From the NCBI RefSeq assembly GCF_900155965.1, contig NZ_FTMG01000015.1:113531-177530 (forward strand): DNA of 64,000 nt, in the 5' to 3' direction. The notes under the pieces are model-generated. The model ran no database searches, was not told where the DNA came from, and saw only the letters and a list, made by a program, of their open reading frames with translations. Source of the DNA: Mucilaginibacter lappiensis. Its GTDB lineage: Bacteria; Bacteroidota; Bacteroidia; Sphingobacteriales; Sphingobacteriaceae. Numbering within the stretch: the first letter of the stretch is position 1; each line of letters begins with the position of its first letter. Shown here in pieces: positions 7,340 to 17,231 of the stretch. Made by a program: the position numbers and the translations under genes.

Positions 7340-10300
7340 CTACAATGGTTTAAAAATCCTGATCTCCTGATTATTGAATGCAACCAGATATAGGAGACCT
7401 GATTTGGTTCTTATTGTTTTAATATCTCTTACTTCACCACTCAACAGAAACCCGGATGAAACAGGGGATACCGCCTTAAAATTTCGATTTTTATCTACCA
7501 GTAGCACATTTCCGTAGTCGGCATCGTATCTGCCTTCAACCGGCGTTACTCCTGAAAAATTCCCTCCAGCCAAAATTGTTTTGTTGGCACCAGATGAAAC
7601 TGCAAAGCCAAACAATGGCGAAACCTGTGCCGATGAGGGAAACTCCTTGAACGTAAAATTACCACCACCGGCATTGTAAAATACTCCTGAAGTGAAAGAA
7701 TTCGCTATTAATTGTTTGCCGTTTTTAAGAGCATCACCAAAAACCTGCTGAACAGTTTTCCCTGCAAAATCACGATAGTATGGAAATTTCTTTTTAATAA
7801 ATGGTATTTGCTTTTCAAGTTCATTTTGTCCCAAAAAAGAATAATCGTTTTGATTTATACTATAAGTAAGCAGTGGGTCAAGCGTGCCATTTAGATCTAA
7901 GTCTGATAAAAATAATTTTACGGGGTTTGTTGTGGTTGGTTTAAGTTTGGAGTTCCAGCCATAATTTCCGGCAATGATATCAATTTTTCCATCGCCATCT
8001 ACATCCGCAAGTAATATGCGTTGCCACCAGCCTTGTTGTTTATCCAAAACATCACTGTGTTTTCTAATAAGCCGACCTTTCTTATTCATAAATATCTCAA
8101 CCGGCATCCATTCGCCGGCAACAACCAGATCTGGCCAGCCATCGTTGTCCAGATCAGCAAATGATGCTGTGCGTATTATTCCGGCATGTTTTAATTCTTC
8201 TGGAAGCTGTGCCTGGTGATAGCGACCATGGCCGTCATTCATTAATAAATATGATTCGGGCATTACGCCGAACGCCCGGGCATTCGGACTACCAGCAACG
8301 AAAATATCCGGATAACCATCATGGTTCACATCTGCAACCGCAACGGCTGATTTATTTAGTTTTAGGCTTGGAATAGAATTTACTGTTGTAAAGGTTCCTT
8401 TACCATCATTGACATATAGATGATCTTCCGGACCTGAGGAACCATCATACTGCTCATTACTCCTGCTGGCCACGTACAAATCTGGGAATCCATCATTATT
8501 TACATCTAAAAAGACTGCGTCAACCCCTTCATTTTCATGATTAGCAATAAAAGCAGGCTGAACAGTTGATTTAAAGACTCCATCGCCTGATTGAATAAAT
8601 AAAGCGCCTGGCTGGCCTTTTCCGCCACAGATATAAAAATCATCTAATCCATCACCGTTTACATCAGCTACAGCTATTCGCGGACCTTGCGTTGAAAGCA
8701 TATGTGGAACAAGCGGTTGCTGATTAAAATCAACATAGTTATCTTTTTGGTGCTTCCAGTTTATATTTATTTTGTTGGTAACATCTTTAAAAAGAGGGGC
8801 GGGAGGCGGGAAAAATTGATTGTAATCAAAATGGCCTGCCGCCTTTGTTTGATCGATGTTTAAAAGTTGGTTGGTCCTGACATTTTTAATTACCTGATAT
8901 GTTTGATTTGGCCATACAATTAATAAACTATCAATTTTCGTAGAACCATTAAACCCGAAATGAAGCTTTGGTTCCACGGAGGATTGAAATCCGCGGGTAA
9001 GCATTAATTGTTCATATTGCAACTGCTTTCCGTTAAATGCGTACGCTTTTACTCCTATACCAAAATGATTATCACCCCTTCCTTTGAATTTAAGACTGAG
9101 ATAATGGGTTGAAGTGTCGGTGTTTTTATATATACAGGCTTCGTGGTTAATGTTGTTAGTAACAATATCCAGATGTCCATCGTTATTTAAGTCGGCATAA
9201 GCTGCGCCATTTGAAAGCATAGCCCCCTTTATACCCCATAATGCGCTCTTGTCAATAAATTTTTCACTCTTTGTGCCTTTAAAAATATAACTATGCGAAT
9301 CGCCAGTCGGCATTTTATTAAGTACAACACTGTCCATACCATGGCCATTGACCAGCATTCCCCGTACAGCATCATCGGATATGTAAGTGATGTAGTCCAG
9401 ATCTGTAGGCCTGCGTTCTACTCCATTTGCCACAAAAAGGTCTTTTATTCCATCATTGTCAAAATCTGCAAACAGCGGGCTCCAACTCCAGTCTGTGGCG
9501 TATACACCATCCATCAGGCCTACATCGCTGAACGCCACACCACTGCCTAAATTTTTTTGCAAACAATTACGCGAATACTGATACTGGAAACCGGGCGTTA
9601 CAATCTTACTTGTATATTGTCCATAAGACTCATCGCCGTTAAAAGTTTTTAAAAGGTGTTCTTCTGCAGGCAGCATATCTACCGTTATGATATCCAGTTG
9701 GCCATCATTGTTAAAATCGGCCATGTCATTTCCCATGCTTGCGCGACTATAATGGTTAAAATGTTTAGCACCCGATTCTGTAAAAGTGCCGTCGTGATTA
9801 TTGATATAATAATAATCGTTTTCATGAAAATCATTACTGACATAAATATCATCCCAGCCATCGTTATTTACATCTCCTACAGCAACACCTAAACCATAGC
9901 CCATGGCACTACTGTAAATCCCGGATTTTGAAGTGACATCATCAAAATGCCCTTTGTTGTTTAAGTAAAATTTGCTGCCAGCCAGCTTATTAGGGACTTT
10001 GCGTTGAGAAGTATCCGCGCCGTACATGGATTCGGTATGATCGGACTGATTAAGCAGAAAACAATCTAACAAACCGTCATGATTGGCATCAAAAAAGACT
10101 GCCTGAGTTGAGAAACCGGAAAAATCGAGCCCATATTTAGCCGATTCTTCTGTAAAGGTTCCATCATGATTATTGATGTAGAGCATATTATGTCCTTGCA
10201 GTCCTAATTTTTGGGCAACCACACATACATATATATCCAGATAGCCGTCGTTATTTACATCGGCCATGGTAACGCCAGAACTCCAGTCTGCATTGCCAGC

Positions 10301-10624
10301 TATCCCCGCTTTTGAGGTGATATCTTCAAAGTGGTAATTTCCCTTATTTAAATAAAGTTTATTACCTCCCTTTTTGTTATCGGTAAAAAATATGTCGGGT
10401 AAGCCATCGTTATTGATATCGCCAATGGCTACTCCTCCGCCATTATAAAAATACAAATAGTCTAAAATTCCCGGTTTATCATTATCGGTAACATGGTTGA
10501 TAAAATGAATATTGGTAGATGAAGAAGATAATAACTCAAAAAGCGGGTGATCTTTCTTTTTACAGGAAATATTCCAGAGACAAAGCAGAACGATTACCAG
10601 GTATTTAATTTTGTCTCGCCTCAT
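7340..10624 (-). CDS. FG-GAP/ASPIC-UnbV (CRTAC1-like) lipoprotein
   Basis: A secreted protein of 1094 residues with a lipoprotein signal (NISC then KKKD). It holds many FG-GAP/VCBS repeats with the Ca-binding-like signature D-NNDG-PDI, in two blocks: about 60-500 and 630-1030. Between them, about 530-600, is an ASPIC/UnbV segment (GIGVKAYAFNGKQ...IDSLLIVWPNQ). The repeats predict a seven-bladed propeller per block, cell-surface or periplasmic, usually for binding rather than catalysis. Its start overlaps the end of the RnfD-like gene by 20 bases, so it is the last gene of a three-gene operon. UnbV homologues accompany UnbU in enediyne clusters (family knowledge), but no polyketide synthase is in view here. 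Confidence 0.85.
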   Translation of the reverse strand: MRRDKIKYLVIVLLCLWNISCKKKDHPLFELLSSSSTNIHFINHVTDNDKPGILDYLYFYNGGGVAIGDINNDGLPDIFFTDNKKGGNKLYLNKGNYHFEDITSKAGIAGNADWSSGVTMADVNNDGYLDIYVCVVAQKLGLQGHNMLYINNHDGTFTEESAKYGLDFSGFSTQAVFFDANHDGLLDCFLLNQSDHTESMYGADTSQRKVPNKLAGSKFYLNNKGHFDDVTSKSGIYSSAMGYGLGVAVGDVNNDGWDDIYVSNDFHENDYYYINNHDGTFTESGAKHFNHYSRASMGNDMADFNNDGQLDIITVDMLPAEEHLLKTFNGDESYGQYTSKIVTPGFQYQYSRNCLQKNLGSGVAFSDVGLMDGVYATDWSWSPLFADFDNDGIKDLFVANGVERRPTDLDYITYISDDAVRGMLVNGHGMDSVVLNKMPTGDSHSYIFKGTKSEKFIDKSALWGIKGAMLSNGAAYADLNNDGHLDIVTNNINHEACIYKNTDTSTHYLSLKFKGRGDNHFGIGVKAYAFNGKQLQYEQLMLTRGFQSSVEPKLHFGFNGSTKIDSLLIVWPNQTYQVIKNVRTNQLLNIDQTKAAGHFDYNQFFPPPAPLFKDVTNKININWKHQKDNYVDFNQQPLVPHMLSTQGPRIAVADVNGDGLDDFYICGGKGQPGALFIQSGDGVFKSTVQPAFIANHENEGVDAVFLDVNNDGFPDLYVASRSNEQYDGSSGPEDHLYVNDGKGTFTTVNSIPSLKLNKSAVAVADVNHDGYPDIFVAGSPNARAFGVMPESYLLMNDGHGRYHQAQLPEELKHAGIIRTASFADLDNDGWPDLVVAGEWMPVEIFMNKKGRLIRKHSDVLDKQQGWWQRILLADVDGDGKIDIIAGNYGWNSKLKPTTTNPVKLFLSDLDLNGTLDPLLTYSINQNDYSFLGQNELEKQIPFIKKKFPYYRDFAGKTVQQVFGDALKNGKQLIANSFTSGVFYNAGGGNFTFKEFPSSAQVSPLFGFAVSSGANKTILAGGNFSGVTPVEGRYDADYGNVLLVDKNRNFKAVSPVSSGFLLSGEVRDIKTIRTKSGLLYLVAFNNQEIRIFKPL

Positions 10625-11459
10625 TTGTTTGGTTTGCTATTGTTTGTGATTTATTTTGCTTTAAATCAATAAACCGGGCAACCGGCCCTACCAGGAAAAG
10701 CGCGTAGAATGGAGCATAAATAAAGCTTTCCAGCCTTAAGATAAATTCTACTATAGCCACAATAATCACTACCACTATTTGCGCCCTTTTGCCGGATACA
10801 GAAGTCCCTGGATCAGTGATCATAAAAAATATAAACAGTTGATACATAGGCCCGGTAAGCGGTGCCAATTCTGCAAGAAAGGGGTCTGAAGTAATTAAAC
10901 TACGAACGTATGCCAGGATCACAAAACAGGTTACATAGGTTAAGGTTACGTGGAGCTTTTTTGCCCTGTACACAATACCTAAGCCTAAAAGCCATATAAC
11001 CGCCATCGGCAAAAGATTATTGCCCCATTGGATGCCCAAACCGGCAACACTGAGCGGTGCCATAAAAAGCAACCATGAAACTCCGAAGTTTGATGGATTC
11101 CATAAATGCCTGCCTTTATACCTTATCACATACTTTGATAAAATAGAAAGCAGCGCAGCGATGACATAAGGCCAAACCATATTTGAACGAACCAGGATGC
11201 CTACACTGATGCCGGTAATGTACGCACTAGCCAGGTTTTTATGCGTGCCCAGTATCAGTCGGGCCAAAAGCACTTCGGCAATTATTGAGGTGGCAATAGA
11301 TATGATGACATTGATATAGCTATCCAGTATACCAAAGGTTATTTGCCCAACTAATAATATCAGCGTGATAAAAAGGGGAGGTATGTAAGGGAAATAATCA
11401 ATTTTCCTGCTTACATGCAAATTGTTGCCAGGCAATTTTTCGTCTTTAGCTAAATCCAT
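10605..11459 (-). CDS. RnfD/NqrB-like membrane protein (UnbU-like)
   Basis: Integral membrane protein of 284 residues with about nine hydrophobic helices. It resembles the NQR2/RnfD/RnfE family: the segment MITDPGTSVSGKRAQ matches the conserved T-D-P-x-T-S stretch of RnfD/NqrB. In Nqr and Rnf complexes this subunit carries flavin and ion translocation, but the partner subunits are absent here. Stand-alone homologues are annotated as UnbU next to UnbV in enediyne clusters. Its ATG overlaps the TGA of the upstream UnbV-like gene (ATGA), and its end overlaps the next gene by 20 bases, so the three are translationally coupled. A role as membrane partner of the two propeller proteins is inference. 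Confidence 0.8.
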   Translation of the reverse strand: MDLAKDEKLPGNNLHVSRKIDYFPYIPPLFITLILLVGQITFGILDSYINVIISIATSIIAEVLLARLILGTHKNLASAYITGISVGILVRSNMVWPYVIAALLSILSKYVIRYKGRHLWNPSNFGVSWLLFMAPLSVAGLGIQWGNNLLPMAVIWLLGLGIVYRAKKLHVTLTYVTCFVILAYVRSLITSDPFLAELAPLTGPMYQLFIFFMITDPGTSVSGKRAQIVVVIIVAIVEFILRLESFIYAPFYALFLVGPVARFIDLKQNKSQTIANQTNEARQN

Positions 11460-13273
11460 CAGTTGTTTGTCTTATTTTCGGTAATTACATGAAGCTGATC
11501 TATCTGCGGTTTCTCCAATTTCTCAATCTTTCCTGAAGGCCAATAAATAGTTACCTTGTCGGCTGTGGTGCTTTTTCCAATACCAAAATGAATCCTGTGC
11601 TGGTTTTGGGCCGAAAATCCACTCCCGCCAGAAACTATCTGCATCTGTTTTTTTCCATTCCATTCCAACTGTACCTTTGCGCCTATGGCGCTTGCATTGC
11701 TTAATGTTCCATGCAAATCAAAATCAATCCAATGATTATTGTTTTTTGAATTGTTTTTATAAATAAGCGGTACATTGTTCTGGTTGGCTACCACAACATC
11801 CAACACGCCCCGATTCCAAAGATCGGCCATGGCAACCGACCGGCTGTCGAAGGTAATATAAGGGCAAACTTTGTTTGACACATCTTCAAAAAGACCATTG
11901 CTGTTATTAAGCCATATTTTGTTTTGCTGATAGCCGGATTGGCTTTTTCCCTGCATATCGGGCCAGTTGGCAGCATCGCCAATTATTTTGCTGTTGCCAC
12001 CGGTAACCTTGGAGTAATCATACCAGTACGATGTGTTTTTTTTACCCGAAATAAAGCCATTAGCGGCATAAAGATCTATGAAACCATCGTTATTTAAATC
12101 ACCAAACTGTGCGCCATAGCTCCATCCTGCATTCTCAATCCCGGATAGCTGCGCCAAATTGACAAATGAGGGATCACCTGCGGCGCTACTTTTGGGTTGC
12201 CAGTAATTATTGCCTTGAATTAATATACCCGGTTCGGTGATATTGGTGGTGTAGATACCCAGCATGCCGCTATTATTGATATCACCAAATGATACGCTCA
12301 TGCCGCTTTTAGGAATATTGCCTATACCCACCAGTTTACCTCGTTCAACAAATCCCTTTCCTTTTTCGTTGATATAAAATTCATCCACATTGTAATCATT
12401 GGCCACATAGAGTTCTGGGTAACCATCGCCGTTAAAGTCAGCCGCTCCGGCAGCAAGTTTCCACTTGGTAGATATCAGGCCATATTCGGCAGCAACATCT
12501 TTAAACTTGCCATTCCCAAGATTTTTAAAGAGATAATTCTTTCCACCGTTATTAGCATACCTGAAACTCTCGGGCATAATTTTAGTGGTATTCAAATTAC
12601 TAAGATCGAAGGCCTCGTTATAATAACCGCCTAAAAAAAGATCGAGTTTCCCGTCGTTATCAAAATCCAGCCAGATGGCACAATTGGCATTTACCCAGCT
12701 TGGCAAGCCACTGCCCTCGGTTACGTTTACAAACTTTTTACCGCCAATGTTGTGAAATAACTCCGGTTTACCCCATTTATATAAAAACATATCTGTGAAA
12801 CCATCATTGTCATAATCACCCCAAACTGTGCCCATGGAAACGCCTGTCCCTTTTTTGTTTACATCGGCTAGACCTACCTGAGCTCCTACATTTTCAAATT
12901 TTCCATTGTGGAGATTGCGGTATAATGCGTTTAAACTGCCTGTGCGGCTATTGGTAAAGTAAATATCATTCCACCCGTCATTGTCGAAATCAACAATAGT
13001 AACAGATGCACCCATAGAGGCAATTTGTGAGGCAATGTTATTTAATTTAGAATCAATCACAGGGCATAAATGACGAAAATCTATCCCTGCGGCTTTGATA
13101 TCCACGGGTTCCAGATAAAAACCATATTTACTTAAGGCCGCTTGTTCGTTAGTTCCGCCGGTATCGCCATTTAAATGAAATACACCTTTATGCGATAGAA
13201 GTGCGCTGCCTATCAATAAAACTATAAAAAGAATGATAGCAACAACTTTATAGACCTGTTTGGGTGTACTCAT
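11459..13273 (-). CDS. FG-GAP/ASPIC-UnbV (CRTAC1-like) protein
   Basis: About 604 residues from the chosen Met (MSTPKQ); an ATG 18 bases upstream is also possible but would leave only about 10 bases of leader after the promoter. One N-terminal membrane helix (VVAIILFIVLLIGSALL) anchors or exports it. The body has about seven FG-GAP repeats (DFDNDGWNDIYFT and similar) and ends in an ASPIC/UnbV domain (IGAKVQLEWNGKKQ ... VTIYWPSGK). The length and order match classic bacterial CRTAC1/UnbV proteins. First gene of the operon with the UnbU-like protein. Confidence 0.85.
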   Translation of the reverse strand: MSTPKQVYKVVAIILFIVLLIGSALLSHKGVFHLNGDTGGTNEQAALSKYGFYLEPVDIKAAGIDFRHLCPVIDSKLNNIASQIASMGASVTIVDFDNDGWNDIYFTNSRTGSLNALYRNLHNGKFENVGAQVGLADVNKKGTGVSMGTVWGDYDNDGFTDMFLYKWGKPELFHNIGGKKFVNVTEGSGLPSWVNANCAIWLDFDNDGKLDLFLGGYYNEAFDLSNLNTTKIMPESFRYANNGGKNYLFKNLGNGKFKDVAAEYGLISTKWKLAAGAADFNGDGYPELYVANDYNVDEFYINEKGKGFVERGKLVGIGNIPKSGMSVSFGDINNSGMLGIYTTNITEPGILIQGNNYWQPKSSAAGDPSFVNLAQLSGIENAGWSYGAQFGDLNNDGFIDLYAANGFISGKKNTSYWYDYSKVTGGNSKIIGDAANWPDMQGKSQSGYQQNKIWLNNSNGLFEDVSNKVCPYITFDSRSVAMADLWNRGVLDVVVANQNNVPLIYKNNSKNNNHWIDFDLHGTLSNASAIGAKVQLEWNGKKQMQIVSGGSGFSAQNQHRIHFGIGKSTTADKVTIYWPSGKIEKLEKPQIDQLHVITENKTNN

Positions 13274-13307
13274 AAAAAAGGAATAGCTCACGCATTAATT
13301 GGAAAGA

Positions 13308-13337
13308 TAAAGGTATCATAATGCATAAAAATAACAA
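13308..13337 (-). promoter_or_regulatory. Promoter of the UnbV-UnbU operon
   Basis: On the minus strand, TTG (13337-13335), 19 bases, then TACCTTTA (13315-13308): a good Bacteroidota promoter. Confidence 0.6.
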
Positions 13338-13458
13338 ACTAAATATAGGTGAGTCCCGCTATAAAAACATCGTTTTTAAGCTTTACCACATAAAAATGCT
13401 GTTTGATATTGCTTAACTTCGCTTTTGTATTTTTCTACTTTCGCAGCAAAACCTAATT

Positions 13459-16400
13459 ATGCCTGTAATATCAGTATCGCAAAAAAATGTTTTTATAACG
13501 CTATTCACCTGTTTATTGGGTTCTATACTATTATTTACAGCATGCGGCAGAAAAACTGGAAAAGCAAACGCAGGAAACGATTCTGACCCAGGGAAACTTG
13601 CGCGGCAGTATATGGCTGAAAATAAATTTGATGAAGCGGAGGCTTCATTTATAAAAGCGATACAGGTAGCTCCCGATGATATTTTAAATTATGGCAGCCT
13701 GGGAAGGCTCTACCTGCTTCAAAAAAAATTCGACGAAGCTGAAAAGGAGTTGAAATCTGGATTAAAGATCAAACCGGATGACCCGGAACTGGAATTACTA
13801 TTGGCAAAAGTTTACATTGAAAAAGGAGACCGGGATAATGCTCAAAGCCAGCTCAAGGCCATTATTGTTAAATATCCTAAAAATGTCAAAGCCTGGTATA
13901 ACCTGGCCGGTGTTGGCCCAACATCGGCACCTCAAAGCTGGGAAAAAAGCTGTTTGACAAAGGCCTTAAGTTTTACACCTGCAAATATGGTATTGCGGCT
14001 GAAGCTGGCGGAGCTTTATGCGGGCTGCAACCAGGCAGATTCTGCACGTTATTTTTTGGAAAGTATTAAGAAAATGACGCCAGATTTTTCGACCACTGCA
14101 AATGCTGCCTACCAAAAAGCAGTTTCTTTATTAAAAGGAAATCACAGCCTTGAGGCTTTGCCTAATATCATTCGGTTTCATCAATTGATGAAAACAAGCG
14201 TAGCTTATGCCACCGGAACTGATGAGATCGAGATACCCCAACTTTTGGGAGGCTACCCGCAGTTTACAACAGCCCTTACCAATCAAGGTGGAGCCTTAGC
14301 CGCCTTTATTTTTACCGATGCCTCGGCCGCTGTAGGCTTGTCCAATAAAGCAACCGTTAACGCTGCACATTCTTTAATAGCCACGGCTGATTACGATTCA
14401 GAAGGTAATTTCTATGTTTATTCCAGTTTTCAGCCTATAGGTTCTTCCACATCCAAACGCGCTCTTTTTATCACCAAAACCGGGGAGTTTAAATTGTGTA
14501 CAGGTATTGATGCTATGGATAACCCGGGACTGGATATGGATGCCACTTTTGCAGATTATGATAATGACGGTTTTCAGGACCTTTTTATTGCCACAACAAA
14601 GGGCATGATCTTATATCATAATAATGGTGATGGTACTTTTAGCCAGATTAAAGAAAATATAGGATTACAAAATATAGATCATGTGCGTAAGCTTTTATTT
14701 GCTGATTTTGACCAGGATGGTGATCTTGATTTATATGTTGCCGAAAAAGGTGGAAATAAATTTTTTCGAAACAACGGTAACGGGGCCTTTACGGAAACAG
14801 CAGATGTTATGGGGCTTATAGGTGATCCACATGGTACACTAGCAGCAGATTTTGGTGACTGGGATTCAGATGGAGACCTAGATATTACCGCATTAAGAGA
14901 AGATGGCAGCTTACAATTACTGACAAATAACCGGCATTCTAAATTTCAGGACATCAGCGACTCATTGGGCTTGAGTAAATATAAAGGGAGTGCGGTTGCC
15001 TTTGGCGACTATAACAATGATGGTTTGCTGGATATTGTTGTTCCCGGAGGTGCTAATGGCTTGTGCTCGCTACTCAGTAATACAGGTCATGGATTCGCAG
15101 TTGATCCGGCATCCAAGACACTAACTAATGCACTAAAAGGAATAACAGTAAAGGACGTTGCATTTGTCGATTTTGACAATGATGGGCACCTGGACTTGCT
15201 GGTTGCTGGTATTAATACTGATCCATCAAAAAGTGGTGTCAGGCTATTTCATAATGATATCAAAGGATTCAGCGATGTTTCGTACCTCTTGCCAAAAACG
15301 GTGTTACAGGCAGAGCAGATTAAAATTCTCGATTTTAATGCAGACGGAGACGAAGATATTTTTTTAGCAGGACCTGCGGGTGTTCAGTTAATTAGAAATG
15401 ATAGTGGCAACCAGAATAATTATATGCAGGTACAATTGGCTGGTTTATCTTATGGCAACAGTAAAAATAACAAGTTTGGAATAGGTGCGCAGGTTGAACT
15501 AAAAGCAGGGGACCTATATCAACGCAAAACGGTTACCGGCCCTAATACTGAATTTGGGATAGGTAACCGTAAGACACTGGATGCTGTCCGTATTGTATGG
15601 CCTAACGGCACGCCCCGAACTATAGTTGATCCAAGCAGTAAAGAAAAAATATTGGAGCAGGAGCAACTCAAAGGTTCGTGTCCATTTTTATTTACGTGGA
15701 ATGGTGAAAACTATGAATTTATTAAGGATATGCTTTGGCGAAGTGCGCTTGGTATGCCCTTGGCTATTCATGGCAGGGATACTACCTATTCATTTTCGGA
15801 TGCTTCAAAAGAATACCTGTTGATCCCTGGCGAAAAACTTAGACCTAAGGAGGGTAAATACAGCATCAAAATTACAGAAGAATTGTGGGAAGCCGTTTAC
15901 TTTGATAAAGCAGGCCTGGTTGCTGTAGATCATCCCGATTCTGCGGATATTTATGTAGATGAACGGTTTGTTCCTCCTCCTTTTCCAGGCAAGACGGTTT
16001 ACCAGGCAGCAAAAAAATATTTACCGGTATCAGCCAAAGATGAACAAGGTAATAACCTGCTGCCCAGAATCAGTACCTATGATTTCCAGTATGCTTCAAC
16101 TTTTTCCTTAACCAAATTCCAGGGGCTTGCCGAAGATCATGACCTGATACTTGACTTAGGGGACAAGGCCAAAAGCGATAGCCTGCGCTTGTTTTTACGC
16201 GGCTGGATATTCCCGACCGATGCCAGTATCAATACCGCCATGACCCAGTCCGATCAATATAAGGTTCATCCGCCGTCTTTACAGGTGATCAACAGTAAAG
16301 GGGAATGGCAAACGGTTATCCCTAACCTGGGCTTCCCGATGGGCCGGGATAAAATGGTCATCGCCAATCTTTCCAGCAAGTTTCTTACCGTTAATGATCG

Positions 16401-16998
16401 CCGCGTCAGGATCAGGACGAATATGCAGATCTATTGGGATCATATATTTTATACTACTGGTAGTGTAAAATCGCCTGTAACAATGAGTGATCTGGTAATG
16501 ACCCGCGCTACGCTGGGTTACAGGGGATATTCTTCATCTTACCGCAAAGGCGGTCCTTATGGCCCTGAATGGTTTGATTATGACCATGCCACCAAAGGAC
16601 AGAAATGGCGTGACCTTACCGGCAATTATACCCGTTACGGCGATGTGCTGCCGCTTTTACAACGAGGCGACGACCAATATATCATAGCAGATGGGGGAGA
16701 TGAGATCAGCATTGATTTTGATGTGCAACGATTACCTCCATTACCCAAAGGCTGGAAACGCGATTTTCTGATCTATAGTGAAGGCTGGGTAAAGGATGGG
16801 GATTTAAACACAGCCAGCGGGCAAACCGTTGCGCCATTGCCTTTCCATAAAATGCCATCGTATCCGTATACCAATGTGGCTTATCCAAATGATAAGGCGC
16901 ACCGGGAGTATCAGCAAAAATATAACACCCGTAAAGTAAACACCACTGATTTTAAAAATGCGGTACGCAACGCTCGTGTCATGTCATTTAAGAATTGA
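13459..16998 (+). CDS. TPR and FG-GAP/ASPIC-UnbV lipoprotein
   Basis: A 1179-residue lipoprotein (signal ending LFTAC then GRKTG). Domain order: tetratricopeptide repeats about 45-220 (AENKFDEAEASFIKAIQ, LQKKFDEAEKELKSGL), a linker, FG-GAP repeats about 350-620 (DYDNDGFQDLFIAT), an ASPIC/UnbV segment about 675-730 (GIGAQVELKAGD ... VRIVWPNGT), and about 440 C-terminal residues starting KGSCPFLFTWNGENYEF that are seen in some UnbV-like proteins but have no function I can name. It is divergent from the UnbV-UnbU operon with 185 bases between, so the two may be co-regulated. The combination of TPR and propeller suggests a surface assembly platform (inference). A weak -7 box (TACTTTCG, 13436-13443) lies just before the gene. 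Confidence 0.85.
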   Translation: MPVISVSQKNVFITLFTCLLGSILLFTACGRKTGKANAGNDSDPGKLARQYMAENKFDEAEASFIKAIQVAPDDILNYGSLGRLYLLQKKFDEAEKELKSGLKIKPDDPELELLLAKVYIEKGDRDNAQSQLKAIIVKYPKNVKAWYNLAGVGPTSAPQSWEKSCLTKALSFTPANMVLRLKLAELYAGCNQADSARYFLESIKKMTPDFSTTANAAYQKAVSLLKGNHSLEALPNIIRFHQLMKTSVAYATGTDEIEIPQLLGGYPQFTTALTNQGGALAAFIFTDASAAVGLSNKATVNAAHSLIATADYDSEGNFYVYSSFQPIGSSTSKRALFITKTGEFKLCTGIDAMDNPGLDMDATFADYDNDGFQDLFIATTKGMILYHNNGDGTFSQIKENIGLQNIDHVRKLLFADFDQDGDLDLYVAEKGGNKFFRNNGNGAFTETADVMGLIGDPHGTLAADFGDWDSDGDLDITALREDGSLQLLTNNRHSKFQDISDSLGLSKYKGSAVAFGDYNNDGLLDIVVPGGANGLCSLLSNTGHGFAVDPASKTLTNALKGITVKDVAFVDFDNDGHLDLLVAGINTDPSKSGVRLFHNDIKGFSDVSYLLPKTVLQAEQIKILDFNADGDEDIFLAGPAGVQLIRNDSGNQNNYMQVQLAGLSYGNSKNNKFGIGAQVELKAGDLYQRKTVTGPNTEFGIGNRKTLDAVRIVWPNGTPRTIVDPSSKEKILEQEQLKGSCPFLFTWNGENYEFIKDMLWRSALGMPLAIHGRDTTYSFSDASKEYLLIPGEKLRPKEGKYSIKITEELWEAVYFDKAGLVAVDHPDSADIYVDERFVPPPFPGKTVYQAAKKYLPVSAKDEQGNNLLPRISTYDFQYASTFSLTKFQGLAEDHDLILDLGDKAKSDSLRLFLRGWIFPTDASINTAMTQSDQYKVHPPSLQVINSKGEWQTVIPNLGFPMGRDKMVIANLSSKFLTVNDRRVRIRTNMQIYWDHIFYTTGSVKSPVTMSDLVMTRATLGYRGYSSSYRKGGPYGPEWFDYDHATKGQKWRDLTGNYTRYGDVLPLLQRGDDQYIIADGGDEISIDFDVQRLPPLPKGWKRDFLIYSEGWVKDGDLNTASGQTVAPLPFHKMPSYPYTNVAYPNDKAHREYQQKYNTRKVNTTDFKNAVRNARVMSFKN

Positions 16999-17027
16999 TA
17001 TCTAGCCAAAAATATTTATACCCAAAA

Positions 17028-17117
17028 CATGGTTTACACTTTTTGAGGGAAATATTTCATAAATGATTTATAATCAATTACTTATTCGTGTTTTAACCAT
17101 GAAAAGTGTAAACCATG
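17028..17117. repeat. Long perfect inverted repeat between convergent genes
   Basis: CATGGTTTACACTTTT (17028-17043) and its exact reverse complement (17102-17117) flank 58 AT-rich bases. Both genes beside it point inward. It may act as a shared terminator or be a small mobile remnant. Each arm is followed by related GTAAACCCA-like sequence. Confidence 0.7.
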
Positions 17118-17231
17118 TAAACCCACTTTTTGTTAATTGAGTAAACCCAACTAAATACCATACATCAATTTGTGAGGTTACATAGCACTAGTGCTTCGCT
17201 TCTCGCTAAAAGCACCATGAAAACTTTGAAG

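Noticed and set aside
7340..10624. Repetitive DNA signal in the FG-GAP genes as tandem repeats or CRISPR
   Set aside because: The periodicity comes from FG-GAP protein repeats; unit lengths vary and no direct DNA repeats are conserved.
17187..17216. GTGCTT...AAGCAC hairpin downstream of the halogenase-like gene
   Set aside because: There is no T run after it; may only be a weak structure.
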